Source of the DNA: Erysipelotrichaceae bacterium
Lineage (GTDB): Bacteria; Bacillota_I; Bacilli_A; Erysipelotrichales; Erysipelotrichaceae
Reading direction: 5' to 3'
NCBI GenBank assembly: GCA_017473265.1
Contig: JAFULQ010000008.1
Coordinates: forward strand, 1-64,000
Length of the DNA stretch: 64,000 nucleotides
Shown: one piece after another, positions 1 to 8,462 of the stretch
Layout: each line of letters opens with the position of its first letter
Numbering within the stretch: the stretch's first letter is position 1
Made by a program: the position numbers and the translations under genes
The notes under the pieces: generated by a model
The model's database searches: none
What the model saw: only the letters and a program-made list of their open reading frames with translations
Told to the model about the DNA's origin: nothing

Positions 1-140
1 AGATGGAGTTAGAAGATCCTTTTAAGGGAACTAAGAAATAATGCACGCCGCAGACCACATTTGCGCTGTAAGGCGCTGCTGGTAGGATAGGGCTATGCCC
101 GCATATGAAAAACCACTAGCTATGCTAGTGGATATTTATT
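1..140 (+). mobile_element. Right end of an IS200-type insertion sequence (partial)
   Basis: The first bases hold the tail of a reading frame, followed by GC-richer, strongly folded DNA unlike its surroundings: a GCGC/GCGC stem near 65-76, a GGGC-TAT-GCCC hairpin at 90-100, and a perfect 8-bp hairpin CCACTAGC-TAT-GCTAGTGG at 113-131. The run 'gcacgccgcagacca', then 'gggctatgcccgcatatg', then a terminal hairpin matches my recollection of the right ends of IS200 elements in Firmicutes. The rest of the element lies upstream of the window, and its exact right boundary cannot be set. Confidence 0.6.
3..41 (+). CDS. C-terminal fragment, probable IS200 transposase TnpA (partial at window edge)
   Basis: An open frame enters from the left edge and ends at TAA 39-41, finishing in ELEDPFKGTKK. 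Short DPF.G-type tails are common in IS200 Y1 transposases, and the DNA behind it folds like an IS200 right end. Only about a dozen residues are visible, so the catalytic HUH and Tyr motifs cannot be checked. The call rests mainly on the downstream hairpins. Confidence 0.4.
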   Translation: MELEDPFKGTKK

Positions 141-293
141 CATTTGATATCAAGGAGTCCTTGCACAAATATTATAGCATACTAAAATAGATAATTTGTC
201 TCAAAATACAGGAGTTTTCCACATTCTTATTGGAATACGAATAAAGAGTATTTACAACTATGCAAAGATGTCATAAGCATTAAAATGATTTTG

Positions 294-302
294 TGATACA
301 AT
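294..302 (+). promoter_or_regulatory. Extended -10 promoter before the ABC exporter
   Basis: TG-A-TACAAT (294-302) is an extended -10 element about 22 bp upstream of the ABC transporter start. No good -35 box is seen at 17 bp, which is tolerated by extended -10 promoters. The remainder of 140-293 is AT-rich with no gene recognised. Confidence 0.4.
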
Positions 303-324
303 AGTCTAGGAAAGGTGGTTTTGT

Positions 325-3300
325 ATGCTTCAAATTAAAAATGTTTCAAAGCAATATAAAACGGGAGAATTAGTTCAAATTGCATTAGATAATGTAAGCT
401 TGAATTTAAGAGATAATGAATTTGTTTCCATTTTAGGACCAAGTGGCTCTGGGAAAACAACATTATTAAATATTATTGGTGGATTGGATCGCTATGATAG
501 TGGGGACTTAATCATTAACAATGTTTCTACCAAAGACTATAAAGACCGCGATTGGGATTCCTATCGTAATCATACGATTGGATTTGTATTCCAAAGCTAT
601 AATTTAATTCCACACCAAAGTGTATTATCCAATGTAGAATTGGCATTAACTATTGGTGGTATTTCAAAAAAAGAACGTAGAGAAAGAGCGTTGGCTGCAT
701 TAGATGAAGTAGGATTAAAAGATCAAGCACATAAACGTCCAAACCAAATGTCAGGTGGACAAATGCAACGTGTTGCGATTGCACGTGCATTAGTAAATAA
801 TCCAGATATCTTATTAGCGGATGAACCTACTGGTGCTTTAGATACGCAAACAAGTGTTCAAGTTATGGAACTATTGAAGGAAGTAGCTAAAGATCGTTTG
901 GTTGTTATGGTTACCCATAATCCAGAATTAGCTGAAGAATATTCAACACGTATTGTTAAGTTAAGAGATGGAAAGATTATTGATGATTCTGATCCATTTG
1001 TTGTTGAAAGTGATGAAGCGGCAACATATAAGAATCTTGGTAAAGCATCTATGGCTTTTACTACAGCATTATCATTAAGTTTTAATAACTTATTAACGAA
1101 AAAAGGTAGAACCATTTTAACAGCATTTGCTGGTTCTATTGGTATTATTGGTATTGCCTTGATTTTAGCTCTATCAACTGGTTTCCAAAACTATATTGAT
1201 AAAATTCAAGAAGATACACTAACAAGTTATCCATTAACAATTTATGCAGATACTGCGGATACAACGAGTGCGTTATTATCTATGGTAGCGAATCGTCAAG
1301 AGGATTTATCTGAAACAGACATTGTGAAAGAAAATCAATTTATTTCTACAATGATGTCTAGTGTTGGCAAAAATGATTTAACTACTTTTAAAAAGCATTT
1401 AGAAGAGGATAAGTCTAATGTAGATACAATGGTAGAAAAAATACACTACACCTATAGTGTACAACCAAATATTTACACAAAAGATGTTACCGGGGAATAT
1501 ACACAAGTAAACCCTAGTACCATGATGAATACCTTAATGGGACAATCAAATATGATGCAACAAGCTGCGACAAGCATTTTCTATGAAATGATAGACGATG
1601 AAGCCATTTATGATAGTTATGATGTTTTATCGGGTAGATGGCCTAAAGCATATGATGAAGCGATTATTGTTTTATCAGAACCAAATGGCATTCCTGATAT
1701 CTTGGTTTATAGTTTAGGATTACGTGATGTAAATGAATTAAAAGATATGGTATCTAAAATTATGGCTGGTGAAGCTGTTGAAAATACCAATGAACCATTA
1801 CGTTTAACCTATGACCAATTGTTAGGCTTAGATTTTAGATTGGTATATGCTAGCGATACTTATAAATATAACGATAAATACGATATTTATGAAAGTATGG
1901 TAGATGATAAAGACTTCATGGCTAAGTTATATAACAAGAGTCATAAATTGAATATTGTTGGTGTAGTTTGTGCTAAAGAGGATTCTAATAGTATGAGTTT
2001 ACAAAGTGGTGTTGCTTATACTCGTGCATTAACAGAACATGTAATGAATCAAGCTAAAAATCAAGAAATTGTTAAAAAACAATTATTGAATAAAGATATT
2101 AACGTATTTAGTGGCAAACGTTTTGATGATGATAGTAAAGAAAGTGGCTTAGACTTTGAAGATATGATTTCCATTGATACAGATAAGTTGTCAAAAGCCT
2201 TTGGCTCTGATGTAGATGCCAGTGCAATTCAAAGTATGACTACAGGCTATATGAGCGAAATTTCTGGTGCAATTACTACAGATACGACTGGTGCAACAAC
2301 TTTATTTACGGACAATCTAAAGAAAATTGCGAAAGGAATGTTTGTTGATTATTTAACTAAAAATGATCCAAATGGAACTGGTATGGCTATGATTCAACTA
2401 GCTAATGTTGAAACGGTTGTAGATACATATCTAGCAACAGAAGAAGTAAAAGCTATGTTATTGGATATGGAAACACAATATGTGATTCCACAAGATACCT
2501 ATATAAGTGTTTATAAACCATTGTTAGTAGGTATGTTACAAGCATATATTCAAACATCTGGTTCAGATACAGCTATGATTGTAGAAATGGCTATTGATCC
2601 ATTAGTAGAATCATTTACAAGTCAAGCAATGGTACAAGCAACAGCTTCTAAAATGGGTACAGGAATGACAGAGGCGAAAATGCAAGCTACAGTACTAACA
2701 AAAGTTGGGGAACTAACAGGTAAGTTAGTAGAAACAATGTCATCTGCTATGCAAGTGGATCCAAACATGATTGCGAGTGCCTTTACTTTTGATTTAAGTG
2801 AAGAAGAATTAGGACGCTTAATGAGTACTATGTCTAGTGTAAGTGCTGATAAAACAGCTTATACAAACTTATTATCTTTAGGCTATCAACATGTGGATGA
2901 ACCAACATCAGTTTCTTTCTACTTTGATAGTTTTGATAACAAAGAATTATTCATTGATTATTTAGATGCATATAACGAAGAAATGAAAGCCATTGATGAA
3001 GAAAAAGAACTATCTTACTCTGATATTACAGGATTATTGATGTCTGGAGTAAAAACCATTGTGGATAGTGTTAGTTATGTATTAATTGCCTTTGTTAGTA
3101 TTTCGTTAATTGTATCTTCAATTATGATTGGTATTATTACCTATATTTCTGTATTAGAAAGAACTAAGGAAATTGGGGTATTACGTGCGATTGGAGCAAG
3201 TAAGAAGAATATTTCATCTATCTTCAATGCGGAAACATTCATCGTTGGATTGATTTCAGGGGTATTGGGTATTGGTGTAACGTTATTATTGATTCCACCA

Positions 3301-3474
3301 ATTAATTCTTTCATTCATGCGGTTGCGGATAATCCAGATATTAATGCCGTGTTACCTACACCTGCAGCTATTATATTAGTGGTATTAAGTGTTGTTCTAA
3401 CATTATTAAGTGGATTGATTCCATCAAGACAAGCGGCTAAGAAAGATCCAGTATTAGCGTTAAGAAGTGAATAA
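325..3474 (+). CDS. ABC transporter, fused ATPase and FtsX/MacB-type permease
   Basis: A 1049-aa membrane protein joining an ABC ATPase to a MacB/FtsX-like permease. The ATPase (about 1-225) shows Walker A GPSGSGKT at 38-45, Q-loop Q90, signature SGGQM at 143-147, Walker B ILLADE at 162-167 and H-loop H198. It resembles the LolD/MacB group. After a linker, TM1 lies near 262-285, then a large extracellular region (about 290-905), then three TM segments with the conserved [16 protein letters not shown] loop and the [17 protein letters not shown] end. The order ATPase-TM1-ectodomain-TM2-4 is that of MacB-type mechanotransmission exporters rather than importers. The ectodomain is much longer than usual and rich in Met, Thr and acidic residues. 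AAAGGTGG precedes the ATG. It appears monocistronic, ending at a bidirectional terminator. Substrate unknown; candidates are peptides, antimicrobials or lipids. Confidence 0.88.
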   Translation: MLQIKNVSKQYKTGELVQIALDNVSLNLRDNEFVSILGPSGSGKTTLLNIIGGLDRYDSGDLIINNVSTKDYKDRDWDSYRNHTIGFVFQSYNLIPHQSVLSNVELALTIGGISKKERRERALAALDEVGLKDQAHKRPNQMSGGQMQRVAIARALVNNPDILLADEPTGALDTQTSVQVMELLKEVAKDRLVVMVTHNPELAEEYSTRIVKLRDGKIIDDSDPFVVESDEAATYKNLGKASMAFTTALSLSFNNLLTKKGRTILTAFAGSIGIIGIALILALSTGFQNYIDKIQEDTLTSYPLTIYADTADTTSALLSMVANRQEDLSETDIVKENQFISTMMSSVGKNDLTTFKKHLEEDKSNVDTMVEKIHYTYSVQPNIYTKDVTGEYTQVNPSTMMNTLMGQSNMMQQAATSIFYEMIDDEAIYDSYDVLSGRWPKAYDEAIIVLSEPNGIPDILVYSLGLRDVNELKDMVSKIMAGEAVENTNEPLRLTYDQLLGLDFRLVYASDTYKYNDKYDIYESMVDDKDFMAKLYNKSHKLNIVGVVCAKEDSNSMSLQSGVAYTRALTEHVMNQAKNQEIVKKQLLNKDINVFSGKRFDDDSKESGLDFEDMISIDTDKLSKAFGSDVDASAIQSMTTGYMSEISGAITTDTTGATTLFTDNLKKIAKGMFVDYLTKNDPNGTGMAMIQLANVETVVDTYLATEEVKAMLLDMETQYVIPQDTYISVYKPLLVGMLQAYIQTSGSDTAMIVEMAIDPLVESFTSQAMVQATASKMGTGMTEAKMQATVLTKVGELTGKLVETMSSAMQVDPNMIASAFTFDLSEEELGRLMSTMSSVSADKTAYTNLLSLGYQHVDEPTSVSFYFDSFDNKELFIDYLDAYNEEMKAIDEEKELSYSDITGLLMSGVKTIVDSVSYVLIAFVSISLIVSSIMIGIITYISVLERTKEIGVLRAIGASKKNISSIFNAETFIVGLISGVLGIGVTLLLIPPINSFIHAVADNPDINAVLPTPAAIILVVLSVVLTLLSGLIPSRQAAKKDPVLALRSE

Positions 3475-3479
3475 AACAA

Positions 3480-3512
3480 AAAAGGATTCGTAATGATGAA
3501 ACGAATCCTTTT
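3480..3512. terminator. Bidirectional terminator between convergent genes
   Basis: AAAAGGATTCG (3480-3490) pairs with CGAATCCTTTT (3502-3512) around an 11-nt loop, with A/T runs on both sides. It serves the ABC exporter on plus and the YfcC-like gene on minus. Confidence 0.85.
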
Positions 3513-4901
3513 TTAATATCCAATAACCATTCCTAATAACAATAATCCAGAAGTAATCAGAATATTTAATAACTGAAACTTCCAACTCCATTTAATCCAT
3601 GAAAAGTAATCCAATTCCGCAACACCCAATGAAATCAATAACACTGGATTAGTAGGGTAGAAGATCTTAGAAAAACCATCTCCAAAAGCGAATGCCATAA
3701 TACATAATTGTGTTGAAATGCCAAATACTTGGGCAACAGGTACAATCAATGGTATTAATAAGAATGCTTTTGCCGAACCTGATGGAATAAAGAAATTCAT
3801 AATTAATACAATCAAATAAATGAATAAGATGATTGTATATTTCGGTAAGGTATTCGCAATTTGCATTGCATAATATAATAATGTATCCAAAATTTGTGCT
3901 TCTATTAATGTATATTTAATAGAATTTGCCATAAGAATCATGAGTATAGCTGGTAACATGTTGATTACACCACTTGTAAAATGATGAAGAATATCCTTAT
4001 TAGACATTTTTGCTAGGATAGTGGCAGTTAATCCAGCAACCAAGAAGGTAATTGCCACAATAATCATGGTTATATCTTGTAATGCAGGAATAAAAGCAGA
4101 CAAGATGACACACAAGATACCAATGCATAAAATACTTGTAAATGCATACAAAGCCTTTTGCATATGTTTTTCTGGTTTAAACGAAAATGATACATTTTGA
4201 ATGTTTTGTTCAACTTTTTTACTATGACTATATAAGAATAGTAATAATACTAGATAAATGATGACAAAGGCAAATAAACGATATCCCATACCCGAGAACA
4301 TCGGCAGATTCGCTAATTGTTGAGCCACTCCAACAGTAAATGGATTACATACGCCACAAGCAAACCCACAACCAACAGCTAATAAACTCATGCCTAGTCC
4401 TGTGATTTTGTCCCATCCAAAACGTATAGCAATCATAACAACAATCGGTACTAGAGGTACACATTCCTCAAAAGAACCAACTAAAGAACCAAGTGCCATA
4501 AAAAATAGAGTAATCATCGCTAATAAAAGATAACGTTTATTTTGAAATTTAATCGTAATACTATCTAGCATATAACGCATCAAACCACAAACATCTAAAC
4601 AATTAAATATGCCACCAATGATTAATAAGAATAAGATAACAGCTATAATCGAAAAACTGCCTTCAGAAAATAAAACAAGAAGCGGTGATAATAACCAATT
4701 GAAAAAGGATATATGCCCATCTACAAAAGTAAACGATAAACTTGGATCAATGACTAAATTTCCCAAAGCATCAACACTTCGTACATATTCTCCACTTGGT
4801 ATAACAAACGTTAATCCATAGGTAAAAGCCATAAGGGTAAATATGACAATCAAAGCGCGTATAAAAGATACTGTACTAATATTTTGTTTTGTTTTTTGCA
4901 T
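3513..4901 (-). CDS. YfcC/DcuC-family anaerobic carrier
   Basis: A 462-aa protein with about 12 hydrophobic segments. The GSFEECVPLVPI motif and the GCGFACGVCNPFTVGVAQ stretch are typical of the C4-dicarboxylate anaerobic carrier superfamily (PF03606), which includes YfcC, DcuC and ArcD-like antiporters. A second conserved region near the C-terminus, with FFIPSGSAKAF and YPTNPVLLISLG, matches the inverted-repeat half. Members exchange dicarboxylates or basic amino acids across the cytoplasmic membrane; the substrate here cannot be told. GAAGGAGGG stands just before the ATG, and a good promoter (4924-4952) lies upstream. The gene is single and convergent with the ABC exporter. No arginine deiminase or fumarate genes are nearby to fix its role. 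Confidence 0.8.
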   Translation of the reverse strand: MQKTKQNISTVSFIRALIVIFTLMAFTYGLTFVIPSGEYVRSVDALGNLVIDPSLSFTFVDGHISFFNWLLSPLLVLFSEGSFSIIAVILFLLIIGGIFNCLDVCGLMRYMLDSITIKFQNKRYLLLAMITLFFMALGSLVGSFEECVPLVPIVVMIAIRFGWDKITGLGMSLLAVGCGFACGVCNPFTVGVAQQLANLPMFSGMGYRLFAFVIIYLVLLLFLYSHSKKVEQNIQNVSFSFKPEKHMQKALYAFTSILCIGILCVILSAFIPALQDITMIIVAITFLVAGLTATILAKMSNKDILHHFTSGVINMLPAILMILMANSIKYTLIEAQILDTLLYYAMQIANTLPKYTIILFIYLIVLIMNFFIPSGSAKAFLLIPLIVPVAQVFGISTQLCIMAFAFGDGFSKIFYPTNPVLLISLGVAELDYFSWIKWSWKFQLLNILITSGLLLLGMVIGY

Positions 4902-4923
4902 AGCATCCCTCCTTCAAGTTGCT

Positions 4924-4952
4924 ATTATAGTATGGTTTCTTTATTATTACAA
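4924..4952 (-). promoter_or_regulatory. Promoter of the YfcC-like carrier
   Basis: On the minus strand, TTGTAA (4952-4947), a 17-bp spacer and TATAAT (4929-4924) form a near-consensus sigma-A promoter just upstream of the carrier's ribosome binding site. Confidence 0.7.
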
Positions 4953-4957
4953 CAAAT

Positions 4958-4979
4958 AAAAAAGGCGGATTTCTCCGCC
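4958..4979 (-). terminator. Terminator of the padR-DUF4097 operon
   Basis: GGCGGA (4964-4969) and TCCGCC (4974-4979) enclose a 4-nt loop. On the minus strand the stem is followed by a U-run encoded by 4958-4963. Confidence 0.85.
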
Positions 4980-5024
4980 ATGTGCTACGATTATAAATAG
5001 GGAAATATAGAGTCTAACAGCACA

Positions 5025-6278
5025 TTATCGAATGGTAATATCACCAGACAATGTTGAAATAGCAATATCCGCTTTTTTTCCATCACCTAAACGAATTGTG
5101 CGATGAGATTCTTTATATGCACGCATTCTCGTACGATTACATACATCGCCGGACATAGTTTCAATCATCACTGTGTAATCTTCATCATCTACATTTATAT
5201 CCACATCACCACTTGTGGTTTGGATTTTAGCTTCTGTAACAGGGCTTTCAAGTGTCACATCCACATCACCACTAATTGTTTTTAGCAATAAATTATCACA
5301 ATCTCCTGTAAAATCAATATCACCACTGGTACTGTGTGCACTCAATTGTTCTGTATGAACGTCGATTGCTTCGATATCACCACTAGTGGTATGCATTCTA
5401 AAGTTTCCATCGACTCTTCTAAGATCAATATCACCACTGGTTGTAGAGATTAAGCTGTTTTCGCAAGTAGAACGTTCAATAGTTACATCTCCAGAAATTG
5501 ATTCTATTTGAAGATGGTCTATTTGAATATTGCTGATATCAATATCACTTGATTTTGTACTAATCTGTAATTGCTCAACAATGTCAGAAACATAAACAAT
5601 TAGCTTTCCATCCACATGTCCAACATTTGGTTCTAGCATTAAAGTATTATTAGAAATTGTTGCATGAATCATACCATTAGAATTAGAGAATACATTACGA
5701 GATCTTTCAAAATGATAACTAGTTGTAGGAGCATCATAAATCTCTACATCACAATCTCCTAATGGAATACTAATTTGAATTTTTGTACAATCTTCTGCCT
5801 CTAAAACAGTGTCTTCTGTATCATAGTATTCTTGATAATATCTTTTTTTAGTATGTTTTGTTTCATAGTCATCATTCCAACGTTTGATGCCTTTTACAGC
5901 GTCTTCAGCCACATGAATACTCTTTTTTACAATTTCTTCAACTGTTCCATCAATGCCTTTTAAAGAGTCCGCAACCGCTTTTGCGATGGTATCAGCCAAA
6001 TCTTGAAAAGGTTCTGCATTTGTTTCTTCTGATTCTTTCTTTTGCTCTTCTTGATGATGTAAATTAACTAAAGTAACAGGTGCTTCTTCCATTTCGCGTA
6101 TATTTTGTAATACCTCTTCTACGGTTCCAAGAGTTGTCATAATTTCTTCTTCACTTTGTCCTTCAGCTAATCCTGCATTAAAGTGTTCTTCAAATGCTTC
6201 TAAAATCTCATTTTGAAAAGATGTAGGGTATACACATAATCCTTTTTTTAGTTCATTAATATATTCTTGTTTTGTCAT
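5025..6278 (-). CDS. HAAS (DUF1700) domain plus DUF4097 beta-repeat protein
   Basis: A 417-aa protein. The first 65 or so residues (MTKQEYINELKKGL through LQNIREME) match the HAAS/DUF1700 domain, usually found beside PadR regulators. A charged linker (about 66-145) follows. Residues from about 235 to the end carry at least eight spaced SGD[IV] motifs such as TTSGDIDLRR, HTTSGDIEA and STSGDIDF, the hallmark of DUF4097, predicted to form a stacked beta structure. Unlike many relatives, it shows no clear membrane segment or signal peptide, so it is probably cytoplasmic. The start overlaps the padR stop by one base (TAATG), so the two are translationally coupled. It is probably PadR-controlled and stress-related. 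Molecular role unknown. Confidence 0.75.
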   Translation of the reverse strand: MTKQEYINELKKGLCVYPTSFQNEILEAFEEHFNAGLAEGQSEEEIMTTLGTVEEVLQNIREMEEAPVTLVNLHHQEEQKKESEETNAEPFQDLADTIAKAVADSLKGIDGTVEEIVKKSIHVAEDAVKGIKRWNDDYETKHTKKRYYQEYYDTEDTVLEAEDCTKIQISIPLGDCDVEIYDAPTTSYHFERSRNVFSNSNGMIHATISNNTLMLEPNVGHVDGKLIVYVSDIVEQLQISTKSSDIDISNIQIDHLQIESISGDVTIERSTCENSLISTTSGDIDLRRVDGNFRMHTTSGDIEAIDVHTEQLSAHSTSGDIDFTGDCDNLLLKTISGDVDVTLESPVTEAKIQTTSGDVDINVDDEDYTVMIETMSGDVCNRTRMRAYKESHRTIRLGDGKKADIAISTLSGDITIR

Positions 6279-6580
6279 TATAATAACCTTTCTACTTTCT
6301 TAACGAAAGATAACCATTCATTCTTTTGTTCTTGTTGAAAGTCTCTACCTTTATCAGTAAGGTGATAATACTTTCGAGCAGGACCACTAGGTGATTCTAC
6401 TAAATAGGTTTCTACATAACCTTCATCCTTTAACCTTTTTAGTATTAGGTATAAGGTACCAGCTGCCAAAGACATCTCTTTCGATATGGTATCTGTTAGC
6501 TCATAACCATACAAATCCTTTGCAACCAATTGTGATAGAACACATAATTCCAATACACCTTTTTTAAATTGTGCATTCAT
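6278..6580 (-). CDS. PadR-family transcriptional regulator
   Basis: About 100 aa, the usual size of the short PadR group. The winged helix shows FKKGVLELCVLSQL, DLYGYELTDTI, LAAGTLYLILKRLKDEGYVE and the wing GPARKYYHLTDKGR. I start at ATG 6580 (MNAQFKK), with AGAGGTGAC seven bases upstream; a longer frame exists but lacks a ribosome site. It leads a two-gene operon with the HAAS/DUF4097 gene. An inverted repeat over its -10 element suggests autorepression. Ligand unknown. Confidence 0.88.
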   Translation of the reverse strand: MNAQFKKGVLELCVLSQLVAKDLYGYELTDTISKEMSLAAGTLYLILKRLKDEGYVETYLVESPSGPARKYYHLTDKGRDFQQEQKNEWLSFVKKVERLL

Positions 6581-6614
6581 ACAGTCACCTCTTTCTTCAC
6601 TATATTTTAATGTG

Positions 6615-6662
6615 ATATAGCTTGTGTGGCTATATATTAACATATACTATTCTACATTGCAA
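6615..6662 (-). promoter_or_regulatory. padR promoter with overlapping inverted-repeat operator
   Basis: Minus-strand promoter: TTGCAA (6662-6657), 17-bp spacer, TAATAT (6639-6634). A 7-bp inverted repeat ATATAGC-N7-GCTATAT (6615-6635) overlaps the downstream edge of the -10, a position fitting repression by PadR itself. The operator assignment is inference. Confidence 0.55.
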
Positions 6663-6718
6663 TATAGTGTTATAAAAAATTTTAATGATATAATTGTTTT
6701 GTATCAGGAGGATAGGTT

Positions 6719-7528
6719 ATGGAACATATTAAATTAGTGATTTGTGATATTGATGGTACGATTATTCCTAAAGGATGTCACGATATTTCAGATAACCTTA
6801 AAAAAGCATTCAAACAATTACACGAAAAGGGTATTGATTTATTAGTGGCTACAGGAAGGCATTATAATTTTACACAAACCAAATTATTTGAATCTTTAAC
6901 GAATGATTACATGATTACGATTAATGGATCTTGTTTAAATAAAATTAATGGAGAAGTAGTTCATTACTTTACGATTGATGAAGATACTTTATGGAATGTT
7001 GTAAAGGTATGTGAAACATATGATATTGGATTAGGATTAAAGTTTAAAGACAATATTGTAACTTATCATAACCATGAGAAATATATTGAAGGATATTTAC
7101 CACACAATCCAGAGTGGAGAGAAAAGATTGTGAATGATTGCGAAAAAAGAGAATATCATCTAGAACATGGATTACCATGCGGTATCTTCTTCATTGGTGA
7201 TGAAAATGTTATTGAAGAGTTGTTCCATGGTAGAATTGGTAATCTAATTGTCGCAAGAAGCATTAAAGACGGTTTTGATGTATTCATTGAAGATATTAAT
7301 AAGAGTACCGGAATTGATGAATATATGAAACTAACTGGTCATACTTGGGATGAAGCTATTTGCTTTGGTGATGCTGGTAATGATACAGCAATGTTAAAGA
7401 AGGCTAAGATTGGTGTTACTTTTGAAGATGCGAAAGATTTTGTTAAAGAGGCGTGTGATTATATAACTTGTCCTTGTGAAGAAGATGGAGTGTATAAAGC
7501 ATTGCAACATTTTGGGTTGGTAGAATAA
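6719..7528 (+). CDS. Cof-type HAD hydrolase
   Basis: A 269-aa Cof/type IIB HAD phosphatase. Motif I is CDIDGTIIPKG, with catalytic aspartates near residues 10 and 12. Motif II is the Thr in LLVATGRH, motif III the Lys in DINKSTGI, and motif IV GDAGNDTAML. The cap between motifs II and III is the C2 alpha/beta type. Relatives dephosphorylate sugar phosphates, FMN or pyridoxal phosphate; no substrate can be named. AGGAGG (6706-6711) and TATAAT (6689-6694) lie upstream. It overlaps the next HAD gene by one base, so the two are coupled. Confidence 0.88.
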   Translation: MEHIKLVICDIDGTIIPKGCHDISDNLKKAFKQLHEKGIDLLVATGRHYNFTQTKLFESLTNDYMITINGSCLNKINGEVVHYFTIDEDTLWNVVKVCETYDIGLGLKFKDNIVTYHNHEKYIEGYLPHNPEWREKIVNDCEKREYHLEHGLPCGIFFIGDENVIEELFHGRIGNLIVARSIKDGFDVFIEDINKSTGIDEYMKLTGHTWDEAICFGDAGNDTAMLKKAKIGVTFEDAKDFVKEACDYITCPCEEDGVYKALQHFGLVE

Positions 7529-8277
7529 TGATTAAACTAGCCGTATTTGACATAGATAATACTTTGATTGATCGGACAGAAGGATATATTCGTCCCTCAG
7601 TAATAGATGTTTTTGAAAAATTAAAGAAAAAAGGTATTTATTGTATAATCGCTACTGGTAGAACATATAATATTATTCAAAAAGAAGTCTTAGATTTACA
7701 ATATGACTATATTATATGTGGAAACGGTACACAAATTATTTCAAATGATAAAAAAATTGTATATGAAGTACATATAGATAAAGAAACAACAAAGTTGTTA
7801 ATGAATGAAGTAAAGCGTAACAATGATAGAATGAGTTTTGAGTTTAAGTCTGGAACATTTAATATTGGAATATTTGAACTTATACATAAAAACATACTGT
7901 CAGAAATTAATTTGGATAAAGAATTACCAACAGTTGGTATGGGTATTTTAGAAGAAGAGAATGTACAACACTATAGGAATTTATTTCCTAGTCTGGATTT
8001 TATCGATGCTGGTATGATTCATCACTATGATGTTGTAAAAAAGGGAGAAAATAAAAAGAATTCATTAATATACTTATGTGAGAAATTAAATATCATTAAA
8101 GAAGAAATAATAGCTGTTGGTGATGGCGTTAATGATATCGAAATGATTGAGTATGCTGAAATTGGTGTTGCTATGGGAAATGCTTGCGATGAACTTAAGA
8201 AAATCGCAGATATTGTTACAACATCTGTAGTTGAAGATGGAATAAAAGAAGTATTTGAAAAGTTAAAAATCATATAA
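7528..8277 (+). CDS. Cof-type HAD hydrolase, second of a tandem pair
   Basis: A 249-aa Cof-type HAD phosphatase with motif I FDIDNTLIDR, motif II IIATGRT, a motif III Lys in KKGENKKNSL and motif IV VGDGVNDIEMIE. The ATG overlaps the upstream HAD stop (TAATG). The two proteins are only modestly alike, so this is probably not a recent duplication. Its more AT-rich, Lys/Ile-heavy sequence differs slightly from its partner. The transcript ends at the hairpin after 8277. Substrate unknown. Confidence 0.85.
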   Translation: MIKLAVFDIDNTLIDRTEGYIRPSVIDVFEKLKKKGIYCIIATGRTYNIIQKEVLDLQYDYIICGNGTQIISNDKKIVYEVHIDKETTKLLMNEVKRNNDRMSFEFKSGTFNIGIFELIHKNILSEINLDKELPTVGMGILEEENVQHYRNLFPSLDFIDAGMIHHYDVVKKGENKKNSLIYLCEKLNIIKEEIIAVGDGVNDIEMIEYAEIGVAMGNACDELKKIADIVTTSVVEDGIKEVFEKLKII

Positions 8278-8304
8278 AAAATAGAGGTTTTCCTCTATTT
8301 TTTT
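8277..8304. terminator. Terminator between convergent genes
   Basis: AAAAATAGAGG (8277-8287) pairs with CCTCTATTTTT (8292-8302) around a tttt loop, followed by more T. The near-symmetric stem can work in both directions, and it overlaps the stop of the 52-aa gene on minus. Confidence 0.8.
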
Positions 8305-8453
8305 TCTCTTTTTGCCATGATTTCTTTGTAATGCCACATGAATGCACAAAGAATTAAAATAATACCAAAAGTAAAGCCTTCGGACATATGAGAAGTGAAT
8401 CCAAGAATCAACATAGCGATTCCTAAAAGATAACATAATATAATTAATACCAT
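8295..8453 (-). CDS. Small membrane protein, 52 aa
   Basis: I translated this by hand: it starts MVLIILCYLLGIAMLILGF and ends MAKREKK, stop TAG at 8297-8295. It has two hydrophobic segments (about 2-19 and 29-41) joined by THMSEG-type polar residues and a basic tail, a small two-TM peptide. AGGAGGATT lies just before the ATG and overlaps the stop region of the upstream PRD regulator gene, so the two are probably cotranscribed. No family recognised. Possible roles are a modulator of the PTS permease or a generic small membrane protein. Confidence 0.6.
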   Translation of the reverse strand: MVLIILCYLLGIAMLILGFTSHMSEGFTFGIILILCAFMWHYKEIMAKREKK

Positions 8454-8462
8454 AAAATCCTC

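Noticed and set aside
5103-5285. Plus-strand frames inside the DUF4097 gene
   Set aside because: They mirror the repetitive codons of the real gene and have no ribosome site.
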